From the NCBI GenBank assembly GCA_002699445.1, contig PAAU01000063.1:1-36033 (forward strand): a stretch of DNA of 36,033 bases, written 5' to 3'. The DNA comes from Micrococcales bacterium (lineage in GTDB: Bacteria; Actinomycetota; Actinomycetes; S36-B12; GCA-2699445). The stretch's first letter is position 1, and each line of letters opens with the position of its first letter. Below, piece after piece: positions 17,932 through 28,474 of the stretch. The translations under genes and the position numbers were made by a program. Below the pieces are notes generated by a model. That model was not told the DNA's origin. It ran no database searches and saw only the letters and a program-made list of their open reading frames with translations.

Positions 17932-19638
17932 TTAGCTCACCGCAACGATCGGCAAATGAAGGGCGCCTGGGGCATCATCGGGCACCACGGGACTCTTCGG
18001 CTCAATCGGCTCTACCCGTCGATAGGCTTCGCCGGATATGGGTCGGGGATCCAACTCACCCTTGTTAGGCCACATCGCCATGGCTCGTTCTGCTTGAGCC
18101 GTGATGGTCAGCGAGGGGTTCACCCCTAAGTTAGCCGTAATAGTTGAGCCGTCTGTGATGTGCAGACCCTCATATCCGTAAACACGATGGTACGGGTCAA
18201 CGACTCCCTTTTCTGGATCGTCCGAAATGGTTGCCCCACCCACAAAGTGAGCGGTGGCGGGAGCCGAGATGATGTCAAAAATACTACCCATGGTGAAGCC
18301 TTTGAGTCGTTTAGCCGTTCGGCGTACTGATTCATTGGCCGAAGGTATCCAGGTGGGGTTAGGTTCGCCCTCACCCTGTTCGGTTGTGAGAGCGACTCGC
18401 CCACCAATCCCCCGCCTGGTGATGACGTTGAGGGAGTTATCTACCGACTGCATCACCAGCGCGATAACTCCACGCTCGGACCAACGTCGGACAGAAGGAA
18501 TTACTTGACGCGGCTTCTTGACGGCCGTACGTACCCACGTCTTCCAACGAGGAACTCCGGGCTCTTTGTCTGTGAGAATGGTGGACAACATTCCCATCGA
18601 GTTCGATCCCTTGCCGTAACGTACCGGCTCGATGTGTGTGTCAGGCTCCGGATACCAGGACGACGTGATTGCGACTCCACGAGTGAAGTCAACCTTCTCT
18701 CCGGGTGGCGCCATGGCACCGACTATGCTTTCGGAGTTCGTTCGAGACAACTTGCCCAACGCCGAACTGATCCGGTGCAGATGTCCTGCCGCCTTCATCC
18801 GATGCAACAGTCGCTGGGTGTTGTATGTCCCAGCAGCAACGATGACTTGCTCCGCGGTAAACGTCCGTCGCCCTCTCCTGGGCAGGATGCCGGTGTGCTC
18901 AGTGTCTACTGCAAAGCCCCCACCAGCAATCGGCTTCAGCTCTTGGACGGTAGTCAGCGGATAAACGACGGCTCCATGCTGCTCCGCTAGACCAAGGTAG
19001 TTCTTCGGCAGGGTGTTCTTTGCGTTGTGCCGACAGCCCGTCATGCATTCGCCACATTCGATGCAACCAGTCCGGGAGGGGCCAGCGCCCCCGAAGAACG
19101 GATCCGGCGTCTCCACGCCAGGACCCTCACCAAAGAACACCCCAACTGGAGCCATTCGAAAGGTATGGCCAACTCCCATCTCGTCGGCTACTGCACGCAT
19201 GATCTCATCAGACGGCGTCATTGTGGGATTATCCACAACTCCTAGCATCCGTGACGCTTGGTCGTAGTAGGGCGCCAGTTCCTCAGCCCAATCGGTGATG
19301 TGGCCCCAATGACGATCCGTGAAGAACTTCTTCGGCGGGACGTACAAAGTATTCGCGTACACGAGAGAACCGCCGCCCACTCCGGCGCCAGCCAACACGA
19401 CCACATCCTTCAAGACATGGATTCGTTGGAGGCCCCGCATACCCAGGCGCGGCGCCCAAAAAAACTTGCTCAATCTCCATGACGTCTTGGGGTAATTCTT
19501 CTCATCGAAGCGACGACCCGCCTCCAGAACCGCTACTCGATAACCCTTTTCAGTGAGTCGCAATGCTGAGACCGCACCCCCGAATCCAGACCCAATGATG
19601 ACCACGTCGTAGTCGAAGGAATCCATCTGATCACTCAT
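17932..19638 (-). CDS. GMC-family FAD oxidoreductase, ChoD (cholesterol oxidase)-like
   Basis: Flavoprotein oxidoreductase of 568 residues, most like the mycobacterial protein annotated ChoD, whose true substrate is uncertain. The FAD Rossmann motif VVIIGSGFGGAVSALRL is near residues 12-28, followed by LEAGRRF and the GMC loop GAGVGGGSLVYANTL (84-98). The Cys cluster GCIECGECMTGC (Cys192, Cys195, Cys198, Cys202) precedes RHNAKNTLPKNYL, as in ChoD-type GMC proteins. The C-terminal GMC segment has ATAHFVGGATI and DGSTITANLGVNPSLTITAQAE. The ATG at 19638 overlaps the SSADH stop (ATGA), so the two are coupled. The ChoD relative in Mycobacterium also lies next to guaB3-guaB2, which supports orthology. 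Steroid oxidation is not shown by the sequence. Confidence 0.85.
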   Translation of the reverse strand: MSDQMDSFDYDVVIIGSGFGGAVSALRLTEKGYRVAVLEAGRRFDEKNYPKTSWRLSKFFWAPRLGMRGLQRIHVLKDVVVLAGAGVGGGSLVYANTLYVPPKKFFTDRHWGHITDWAEELAPYYDQASRMLGVVDNPTMTPSDEIMRAVADEMGVGHTFRMAPVGVFFGEGPGVETPDPFFGGAGPSRTGCIECGECMTGCRHNAKNTLPKNYLGLAEQHGAVVYPLTTVQELKPIAGGGFAVDTEHTGILPRRGRRTFTAEQVIVAAGTYNTQRLLHRMKAAGHLHRISSALGKLSRTNSESIVGAMAPPGEKVDFTRGVAITSSWYPEPDTHIEPVRYGKGSNSMGMLSTILTDKEPGVPRWKTWVRTAVKKPRQVIPSVRRWSERGVIALVMQSVDNSLNVITRRGIGGRVALTTEQGEGEPNPTWIPSANESVRRTAKRLKGFTMGSIFDIISAPATAHFVGGATISDDPEKGVVDPYHRVYGYEGLHITDGSTITANLGVNPSLTITAQAERAMAMWPNKGELDPRPISGEAYRRVEPIEPKSPVVPDDAPGALHLPIVAVS

Positions 19639-21206
19639 TTCATTCCCACTTTCTTCATCAGCCCTACAGCCGTCGAGAGCAACTCACCCCAGCGTTCATC
19701 GCTGAGACCGAACTGAGGCCCGTAACCAAGAGCGCGCTGGACTGCGATTGTTTGAGCCTCGGTATATTTCAACAAACCATCGTCACCGTGTCTGCGCCCC
19801 ACCCCGGAGTCACCCATTCCACCCATTGGGGAGCCCAGAGTGCCCCACGCCGCGGCGTAGCCTTCATTGATGTTGACGGTACCGGAATGCAACTGTTCCC
19901 CTATCGCTTTGGCACGCCCAACATCGCGGCACAACACCGAGGAATTCAAGCCATACCTGGTGTCATTGGCCAGCCTTACCGCATCATCATCGGAGTCGAA
20001 GGGATACAACGACACAACCGGACCGAACGTTTCTTCACGACATATCGTCATGTCAGCACTAACGTCGCTCAGCACAGCTGGCTCGAACGCAAAGGGTCCG
20101 AGGTCCGGTCGAGCTCGTCCTCCTGCCAACAAGGTCGCCCCTTTACTGACGGCTTCTTGGACTTGACTTTCCACTGCCTGCAAATGTGCAGCGGAGATTA
20201 GGGACCCGATTTCTGCACCCCAGCCGATTCCCACTTCGATCTTCAAGGATTTGACGCGGTCAACGAAGGCAGGAACAAACTGATCCCAAATATCCCGCTG
20301 AACGTACATTCGCTCCATAGAGACACACAATTGGCCATTGTTGGCAAAACAGCCTCGGACTGCCGTCGTCACGGCCCGATCCAGATCAATGTCATCACAT
20401 ACGATCATGGCGTTCTTGCCGCCCAGCTCCATCGAGCAGCCTTTCAACTGCTGACCACATTGAGCCGCAAGAATGCCACCGACTCGAGTGCTTCCGGTGA
20501 ACATGAGGTAGTCGCACTGTTCAACGAAGTCTTTGCCTAACTTCAAGCCGTCCCCCACCACAACTTGAAAGGCGTCATCGGGAACGCCAGCTTCGTGCAT
20601 TAAGTCAACGATCCATAGTGCCGTGAGCAAAGTCTTGTCGTCTGGTTTGAGCACGACTGAGTTACCCGCTATTAGGGCCGGTATCGCATCAGAAGCAGCC
20701 ATACTGAGCGGATAGTTCCATGGCGCGATAATCCCCACCACACCTTTGGCAAGCCGTCGTTCTTCGGCTCCCACTAAGACGGGAAGAGCCCCGCGGCGTC
20801 GCTTTGGACTGAGTAAGCGCTGCGCATCACGCGCGTAGTGTCGGGCGTTGACGCAGACGTCAAGGAGTTCCTCCAAAGCATCTCTGCGCGCTTTTCCGGT
20901 CTCCCACTGAATCACGTCCAGGATCTCATCGCGCCGCTCCAGCAGCAGATCATGCAACCGCAACAAGATGCTGGTTCGCTCTTTCAACGGTCGGTTAGCC
21001 CATGCATGTTGCGCCATCCGCGCAGAGGCAAATGCCGTGATTACATCGTCGATGTTTGACTCCGGAACACTAGCTAGATGCCGAAGATCAATCGGACTGA
21101 CCACCTCCACCGACTGTCCAGAAGTACTGTGCAGCTGAGATGTGAGTCTAGAAATCAGACTGGGATCAAGACCCGCATGAGTTGCGGTATCTACTGTGAT
21201 GGCCAT
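19635..21206 (-). CDS. gabD2: Succinate-semialdehyde dehydrogenase, GabD2-like
   Basis: Aldehyde dehydrogenase of 523 residues, expected to oxidise succinate semialdehyde to succinate, linking 4-aminobutyrate or 2-oxoglutarate shunts to the TCA cycle. ALDH landmarks are complete: APWNYP with Asn164, Lys187 in VVLKPD, the FTGSTRVGG loop, Glu260 in MELGGKN and catalytic Cys294 in NNGQLCVSMERMYV. The last third (VNINEGYAAAWGTLGSPMGG, then GVGRRHG and LLKYTEAQTIA) matches the mycobacterial GabD2 group closely. GGGAGG lies 5-6 bases before the ATG at 21206. It is translationally coupled to the downstream GMC oxidoreductase, hinting that the pair act in one pathway. Substrate identity is by family resemblance. 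Confidence 0.88.
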   Translation of the reverse strand: MAITVDTATHAGLDPSLISRLTSQLHSTSGQSVEVVSPIDLRHLASVPESNIDDVITAFASARMAQHAWANRPLKERTSILLRLHDLLLERRDEILDVIQWETGKARRDALEELLDVCVNARHYARDAQRLLSPKRRRGALPVLVGAEERRLAKGVVGIIAPWNYPLSMAASDAIPALIAGNSVVLKPDDKTLLTALWIVDLMHEAGVPDDAFQVVVGDGLKLGKDFVEQCDYLMFTGSTRVGGILAAQCGQQLKGCSMELGGKNAMIVCDDIDLDRAVTTAVRGCFANNGQLCVSMERMYVQRDIWDQFVPAFVDRVKSLKIEVGIGWGAEIGSLISAAHLQAVESQVQEAVSKGATLLAGGRARPDLGPFAFEPAVLSDVSADMTICREETFGPVVSLYPFDSDDDAVRLANDTRYGLNSSVLCRDVGRAKAIGEQLHSGTVNINEGYAAAWGTLGSPMGGMGDSGVGRRHGDDGLLKYTEAQTIAVQRALGYGPQFGLSDERWGELLSTAVGLMKKVGMK

Positions 21207-21326
21207 GGAGCCTCCCGGCGTTACCTACCAAAGTAGAACAAAGGGGCGTATCCCCGCAGCCCAGAACGGCATACCCAACCCGTCCGGACGCGACTTCTGG
21301 GGCGATCTGAGGACCAGGAAGGATGA

Positions 21327-23075
21327 TTACTCGGTGACAATCAACCATGTTTCTGGCCAATCGGCCTCAAAAACTTGAATCGCTTTCCGTCGCGTTTCTT
21401 CATCCCAGCCCAGCTCGGCACTCAGAATGTCCGCAACCGCCTCCACCGCCCCTCGACCAGCATCGGGGGTTTCCAGCGCGACTCTAGTCCGCCGAACTAA
21501 TACGTCGGCAATCGAGCGGGCACCTTCATCACGAACTGCAACTACTGCTTCTGCAACGAGATAGGGAGCTCGTGGATGAAGCCGTTCGCCCAGAGATGCG
21601 TCATTGTCGATGAGATCAACAACACGTGGCGCTCGATCTCCATGTCGGCGCAACAGGTGCACGACCAAGCGCTCCGACATATCCCATTCACGAGCCAATC
21701 TGCTGCGGGACTGCCATAACTCGGCAAAATTGTCAGCACCTACCAGCGGGAGATTGTCTGTCTCCGAAATGGGGGGATCGCCGCCGACGTACGCTGACCG
21801 CTCGACGATGGCCGCGTCTACGGCGTCTTCCGCCATTACCCGGTAAGTGGTGTACTTGCCACCAGCGATCATGACCAGACCGGGCAACGGTCGCAGCACC
21901 ACGTGTTCCCGAGACATTTGGGTGGTCGTTTCATCATCATCTTCACTGACAACCTCTGTCGCGACCAGGGGACGCAGACCACAATAAACGCCGATAATGT
22001 CTGATCGATCTAGCGGCTCGGCTAGCCAACGATTGGTTTGATCCAACAGATATTCGATATCCGCAGGATCGGCGTGAGGATCGGCTAGATCTCCTTCATA
22101 ATCCGTGTCGGTAGTTCCTATCAGCCAACAGTCGTCACCCCAGGGGAGCAAGAACAGCACGCTAGTCGGCGTTCTGGCAATCACTGCGTTACCGGATCGA
22201 ATCCGATCGCGTGGCACGACAAGGTGGACGCCCTTGGCTTGCCGCACCTGGGCGCCCTCGGGTTCGATACCAGCAACGCCGCGAAATTCGTCGGTCCAGA
22301 CCCCCGTGGCGGACAGCACACATCGGGCGTAGACGTCGAGTTCGCGACCATCTACCGCTACCCGAGCACCGATGACTCGCTCCCGTTCCGCGTCTAAAGG
22401 CTCCCTGATCACCCCGACGGCTGCACAGCGAGTAACAACCGCGGCACCGGCACCTGCCGCTGAGCGTGCCAGTGCCAGCGTGTGTCGTGCGTCATCGATT
22501 TGAGCGTCGTAAAACCTCACTGCCGACTTAATCCGGTCGGCCGCAAGTCCTGGTGCGATACCTCGAACAGCTGCTCGGGATAACGTCTTAGGTCGAGGCA
22601 TTGTGCCGCCGTAGGCGCCCACTCGGGACAACATGTCGTAAAGAGTGACGCCCGCACCGATGTACGGCCGTTCCCAAGTAGGACCCGACAGCGGCAATAA
22701 GAATGCGAGTGGTTGTACGAGGTGGGGAGCTATCCGGTCCAGAAGTAAGCCGCGCTCGGTCAATGCCTCGTGTACCAGACCGAACTCACGATGTTCGAGG
22801 TATCGAAGTCCGCCGTGAGCCAACCTGCTCGATCGACTAGAAGTGCCCGCCGCCAAGTCAGTTTGCTCAACTAATCCAACAGCCAAGCCCCGGCTTGCTG
22901 CATCAAATGCTGATCCACAGCCAACGACTCCACCCCCAATCACCAAGACGTCTAGCGGATTCTCTGGTGTGGCCGCTTCCAGTCGCTTGATCGATTCAAC
23001 TCTGTAGCCAGGCGTGAGCGCATCAGAGTGACCTGATCCCGCTGCTTCACTCGTTAGCTCAACTTTGACATCCAC
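21327..23075 (-). CDS. glpD: FAD-dependent glycerol-3-phosphate dehydrogenase
   Basis: Oxidises glycerol 3-phosphate to dihydroxyacetone phosphate at the membrane, passing electrons to the quinone pool. The protein has 582 residues. The FAD motif LVIGGGVVGCGSAFDAA is near 44-60. The family block GTSSRSSRLAHGGLRYLE, the DARHTLALAR segment, WLIGTTDTDYEGD, GVYCGLRPLV and IAGGKYTTYRVMAEDAVD follow in order. The C-terminal helical domain (about 470-582) is complete. The GTG start at 23075 has a weak ribosome site and about 25 non-conserved residues precede the conserved region, so the start could be later. It is 121 bases upstream of the SSADH gene and 53 bases downstream of guaB3, same strand. 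Confidence 0.94.
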   Translation of the reverse strand: MDVKVELTSEAAGSGHSDALTPGYRVESIKRLEAATPENPLDVLVIGGGVVGCGSAFDAASRGLAVGLVEQTDLAAGTSSRSSRLAHGGLRYLEHREFGLVHEALTERGLLLDRIAPHLVQPLAFLLPLSGPTWERPYIGAGVTLYDMLSRVGAYGGTMPRPKTLSRAAVRGIAPGLAADRIKSAVRFYDAQIDDARHTLALARSAAGAGAAVVTRCAAVGVIREPLDAERERVIGARVAVDGRELDVYARCVLSATGVWTDEFRGVAGIEPEGAQVRQAKGVHLVVPRDRIRSGNAVIARTPTSVLFLLPWGDDCWLIGTTDTDYEGDLADPHADPADIEYLLDQTNRWLAEPLDRSDIIGVYCGLRPLVATEVVSEDDDETTTQMSREHVVLRPLPGLVMIAGGKYTTYRVMAEDAVDAAIVERSAYVGGDPPISETDNLPLVGADNFAELWQSRSRLAREWDMSERLVVHLLRRHGDRAPRVVDLIDNDASLGERLHPRAPYLVAEAVVAVRDEGARSIADVLVRRTRVALETPDAGRGAVEAVADILSAELGWDEETRRKAIQVFEADWPETWLIVTE

Positions 23076-23128
23076 AACGCCACGGTAGTGCAGATAATCG
23101 GCTCACGATGTGACCGCCCGCGCTAGAC

Positions 23129-25755
<2,627 letters not shown>

Positions 25756-25825
25756 TCAAACCTCGCTGTGGTCGGGCTTTCAGGGTAACGGCAGGCAACC
25801 AGCCTTGCCACGACCCGTTCCCGAG

Positions 25826-26425
25826 TTAGGGAATTAATCCGCGGCGCAGACCTTCAGCGACCGCGTGGCCCCGATCCGAAACTATCAATTTTCGAAATAG
25901 ACGACGGGCGTGAGTCTTCACGGTGTCTTCTGACAGGTACAACTCTTTACCGATCTGGGCATTGCTGAGGCCTTCGCTCATACCTCGCAGCACCTGCTGT
26001 TCCCTTTCCGTCAAACTCGGTCCAGCTTTTTGCCGTTGCTGCGGGATGTCTGCTCCCGAACGACCTCCGACGAGTGCGGCTAGAACCGCGGCAATCTCTT
26101 GCGGCGAAGCATCTTTCGCGAGGTATCCGCTTGCTCCCACCGTGACCGACTCCGCCACCGACTGTGGCGCCTCACCCGTTGTCAGCATCACTACTCGGGC
26201 GCGGGTATCCAGGTCGAGCAGTTTCCGCAAAGCTTCGAGTCCGCCCATTCCCGGCATTTGAACATCTAGGAGAACGACATCGGGCAACTCAACCGGATAT
26301 CGCGCCAGCATCTCCTCACCGCTAGCAGTGGTACTAACACCGGCGACCTCTGGGATGGAGGTGAGGGATCTCTTTATCGTTGCACGCACACCGGGAGAGT
26401 CATCGCAGACCATGATTGAGGCCAT
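25826..26425 (-). CDS. bldM: BldM-like response regulator (receiver + LuxR-type HTH)
   Basis: DNA-binding response regulator of 199 residues. The receiver domain (1-118) keeps the acidic pair Asp8/Asp9 (VCDDSP), the phosphoacceptor position Asp54 (LLDVQMPGMGG), Thr82 and Lys104 (YLAKDAS). The C-terminal LuxR-type HTH (about 135-199) reads LTEREQQVL, GLSNAQIGKELYLSEDTVKTHARRLFRKL, close to Streptomyces BldM. The position next to guaB also matches the Streptomyces bldM locus. In Streptomyces BldM controls aerial growth and sporulation genes and works without normal phosphorylation; here the target set is unknown. No sensor kinase is adjacent. GGGAGG lies just before the ATG at 26425. The 223-base region upstream contains nested inverted repeats that may be an operator. 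Confidence 0.87.
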   Translation of the reverse strand: MASIMVCDDSPGVRATIKRSLTSIPEVAGVSTTASGEEMLARYPVELPDVVLLDVQMPGMGGLEALRKLLDLDTRARVVMLTTGEAPQSVAESVTVGASGYLAKDASPQEIAAVLAALVGGRSGADIPQQRQKAGPSLTEREQQVLRGMSEGLSNAQIGKELYLSEDTVKTHARRLFRKLIVSDRGHAVAEGLRRGLIP

Positions 26426-26512
26426 GCCACCTCCCGGTGCTTCACAAACATCTTGCTCCGGCAGAGCCTCACGGTCCAGTTACGAGTCCTTTGACCCAAG
26501 TTGTCCTGTTGT

Positions 26513-26536
26513 GAAACGCGAGTTTCGAATGTTCGA
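26513..26536. promoter_or_regulatory. Nested inverted repeats in the bldM upstream region
   Basis: Two abutting small palindromes lie about 90-110 bases upstream of the bldM start. One is GAAAC-gcga-GTTTC (26513-26526), the other TCGAA-tg-TTCGA (26525-26536). They are the clearest dyad symmetry in the 223-base gap 26426-26648, which otherwise shows no gene. The second resembles half of a LexA-type box (TCGAAC-N4-GTTCGA) but has the wrong spacing. The bound factor, if any, is unknown, and chance is possible for repeats this short. Confidence 0.3.
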
Positions 26537-26648
26537 TACCCAAACCCTAGTGAACCTTGCTCCTCCTCGCTGGTTATTGGAAAGTTGATCAACCTCGCCC
26601 GGTGTCACCTACGTCCCTGGGAACCCGAGTATCCCCCACGTTCCTCGA

Positions 26649-27473
26649 CTAGTGACCAGCCACGTGGCGTCCCTCCCAGTGGGAACCCAGCCCGGGTGGG
26701 AGACGCTGAGAAATAAACGAAAGAGCATCAGTTGCTGCGGCCTGCTGAGCGGCTGTTGCACGATCTCCTAAGACTCTTACCGCCGGCCACAGGATGGGTC
26801 GCAGTTGCAACGTCTGCGCCAAGTCCACTGCCTCAAGAAGCTGATCATCCCCATCAGCGGTTTTCGACATATCTCGGGCGACACCCAGAAAAAGTAAGGA
26901 TTTAGCTAGGTGCCGCGGTGAACGAGCTGCTTCAGATTTGGCTTGGTTCGCGTGGTAGATAGCCGTGGCGGCATCCTCCGTCAAGAGTGCCACCTCGGAC
27001 CTCACCCAGTGGTAGCGCACCTGATCCCGCCAACCGTTAAGTAGCTGCGCTACTTTCGTCAAAGTCGCCGCCGCCTCACTTGCTTGTCCGCGGCCAACAC
27101 AATCCGCCGCTAGTCCAATGAGTCCGTCCACTTGAGCAGAGCCTGGACCGAGACACGCTAATTCGTCGTGGGCTACCGCCTGCTCATGTTCGCCTATCTG
27201 ACGTAATCCTGATGCGAGCGTGGCTGCCGCAAGTCCACGAACTTCTGATACCTCGGATGGCTTCGAGGTGACGAGGTTACGCTCAAGGAGTTGCAGCGCT
27301 GCTTGTGCCGCACGGTAATCCCCCAACGCCATCAGACATACCGAATATGCCCACGTCGACCAGGAGTCGTCGTTCTCCTTCAGTGTCAACAAACCATCGA
27401 GCGGGGCATTGGTGATAGCGCTCCACGCATCTTTTTGTGCGTTAGATCCCATACGAGAGTTCAGTGACCGCAT
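26649..27473 (-). CDS. Helical-repeat (TPR-like) protein of unknown function
   Basis: Not recognised as a named family. The protein has about 274 residues, is Ala/Leu-rich, soluble and almost entirely alpha-helical. Pairs of helices such as WSTWAYSVCLMALGDYRAA, RGLAAATLASGLRQIGEHEQA, IGLAADCVGRGQASEAAATL and RSEVALLTEDAATAIYHANQ follow the TPR pattern of small and large residues. This suggests a protein-interaction solenoid rather than an enzyme. The start is either ATG 27473 or ATG 27452; both overlap the 3' end of the merR gene, so the two are probably translated together. It sits between that regulator and bldM. A role as an interaction partner of the regulators is only a guess from position. 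Confidence 0.7.
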   Translation of the reverse strand: MRSLNSRMGSNAQKDAWSAITNAPLDGLLTLKENDDSWSTWAYSVCLMALGDYRAAQAALQLLERNLVTSKPSEVSEVRGLAAATLASGLRQIGEHEQAVAHDELACLGPGSAQVDGLIGLAADCVGRGQASEAAATLTKVAQLLNGWRDQVRYHWVRSEVALLTEDAATAIYHANQAKSEAARSPRHLAKSLLFLGVARDMSKTADGDDQLLEAVDLAQTLQLRPILWPAVRVLGDRATAAQQAAATDALSFISQRLPPGLGSHWEGRHVAGH

Positions 27474-28344
27474 CCTTCAAGGATGGCGGTCGAGCGGCTT
27501 CATGCTGAGTTTCGGACCAACCAGGGCCTAGCAATACAAACTCAGGGGCGGGTCGCATCGGTGGAAGGGCGCTTATGACATCAGCCTCAGCATGTTGCGG
27601 CAGTTGCGCCCACAAACCAATCTTGCGCGGTCGTACTCGTTTGACTGCATCGCTCATAGCGGCAGCAGGCACATTGTTCCCGAGGAGTACGGAAGGAGTT
27701 CCGTCGCTCAGGAGCGCAGACTGCAAGGCAAGCAGCGGCAAAACGTGCTCCTCATTGGGGGCACAGCCCAACAAAACCGGTCGGGAGCCACTTACGCTGT
27801 CTGGCATCGTACTCAGTAGTGCGCTGGTTACTCCGTGGGCGAGCACATGTTCGACATCAATGCCCTCTCCGGTTCGAGCCCAGCGATCTCCCACAGCAAC
27901 TAGTACTGGCGAAATAACCTCATTCCAGGTTTCCACCACACCGTGATCCTCTATCAGTCCCGAGAGAGTCGCTGTTATTGCGTTGCCATCTAGGGCCATC
28001 GCGGCCCGCGCGAGCCCCCGTTGATGTTCCGTGCCCACCGGAAGGGGAATGATTCGCCCACCGCCTGAGCGGCCGTGACTAGGAATCGGCTGTTCCCCAA
28101 CTTGGGGTAGGGCGCTGGCCGCGACTGCCTCCGCAGCGGGATAACCAGCCTGCAACAGGCGAGCAGCTACTCGTAGTCGCTCAATGTCGCTTTCGTTATA
28201 TCGTCGGTGGCCACCAGCGGTCCGAATGCTAGGACTTAAGTCGTAGCGACGATCCCAGGTTCGTAAAGTTGCTGCAGTTAAGCCAACTCGAGCCGCCGCC
28301 TCAGCCACGGACAGCGAGGCAGACGTCGTTGCAGCACTGTTCAT
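27442..28344 (-). CDS. MerR-family regulator with cobalamin-binding-type sensor domain
   Basis: Predicted transcription factor, 300 residues from the ATG at 28344, which has GGTGGAG upstream. A GTG at 28380 would add 12 residues. The N-terminal winged HTH (about 10-75) has SVAEAAARVGLTAATLRTWDRRY and RTAGGHRRYNESDIERL. The C-terminal part resembles the CarH/LitR B12 module. A helical bundle (about 105-180) ends in RWARTGEGIDVEH, giving the W-x9-EH motif (Trp155, Glu165, His166). A Rossmann-like half follows with CAPNEEHVLPLLAL, where His200 matches the cobalamin lower ligand, followed by LLGNNVP. The residue after Trp155 is Ala, where light-switching CarH has His. It is divergent from whiB and overlaps the helical-repeat gene. 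Ligand binding is inferred. Confidence 0.82.
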   Translation of the reverse strand: MNSAATTSASLSVAEAAARVGLTAATLRTWDRRYDLSPSIRTAGGHRRYNESDIERLRVAARLLQAGYPAAEAVAASALPQVGEQPIPSHGRSGGGRIIPLPVGTEHQRGLARAAMALDGNAITATLSGLIEDHGVVETWNEVISPVLVAVGDRWARTGEGIDVEHVLAHGVTSALLSTMPDSVSGSRPVLLGCAPNEEHVLPLLALQSALLSDGTPSVLLGNNVPAAAMSDAVKRVRPRKIGLWAQLPQHAEADVISALPPMRPAPEFVLLGPGWSETQHEAARPPSLKDAVTELSYGI

Positions 28345-28424
28345 ACCTTGAGTCTCCACCGATAGACGTGAATGCGCCACTGGACATTCCCTAGAGGCTC
28401 CGAAAAACGTATTGGCGTTTCATG

Positions 28425-28453
28425 TTGACGAACTTATGCAACAGTTCTACAGT
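28425..28453 (+). promoter_or_regulatory. Predicted housekeeping-sigma promoter of whiB
   Basis: TTGACG (28425-28430), a spacer of exactly 17 bases, then TACAGT (28448-28453). Transcription would begin near 28460, about 15 bases before the ATG at 28475, leaving a short leader with the AGAGGAGA ribosome site. Its position also argues against the longer whiB frame that opens at 28412, because that start would lie upstream of the transcript. Confidence 0.7.
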
Positions 28454-28474
28454 AGGAGCAACAGAGGAGAGATC

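Noticed and set aside
21243-21255. GGGG-CGTAT-CCCC hairpin after glpD and before the SSADH gene
   Set aside because: Only four base pairs with a weak following T-stretch; too small to call a terminator.
26525-26536. Possible LexA (SOS) box
   Set aside because: Half-sites match TCGAA/TTCGA but the four-base centre of a mycobacterial-type box is missing.
26669-26708. Imperfect inverted repeat with GCGTC and TGGGAG arms near the helical-repeat gene end
   Set aside because: It lies in coding sequence, has bulges and no T-run, so I did not call it a terminator.
28412-28474. Upstream extension of whiB from the ATG at 28412
   Set aside because: It would start upstream of a good promoter (28425-28453), and the ATG at 28475 has the strong ribosome site and the family N-terminus.
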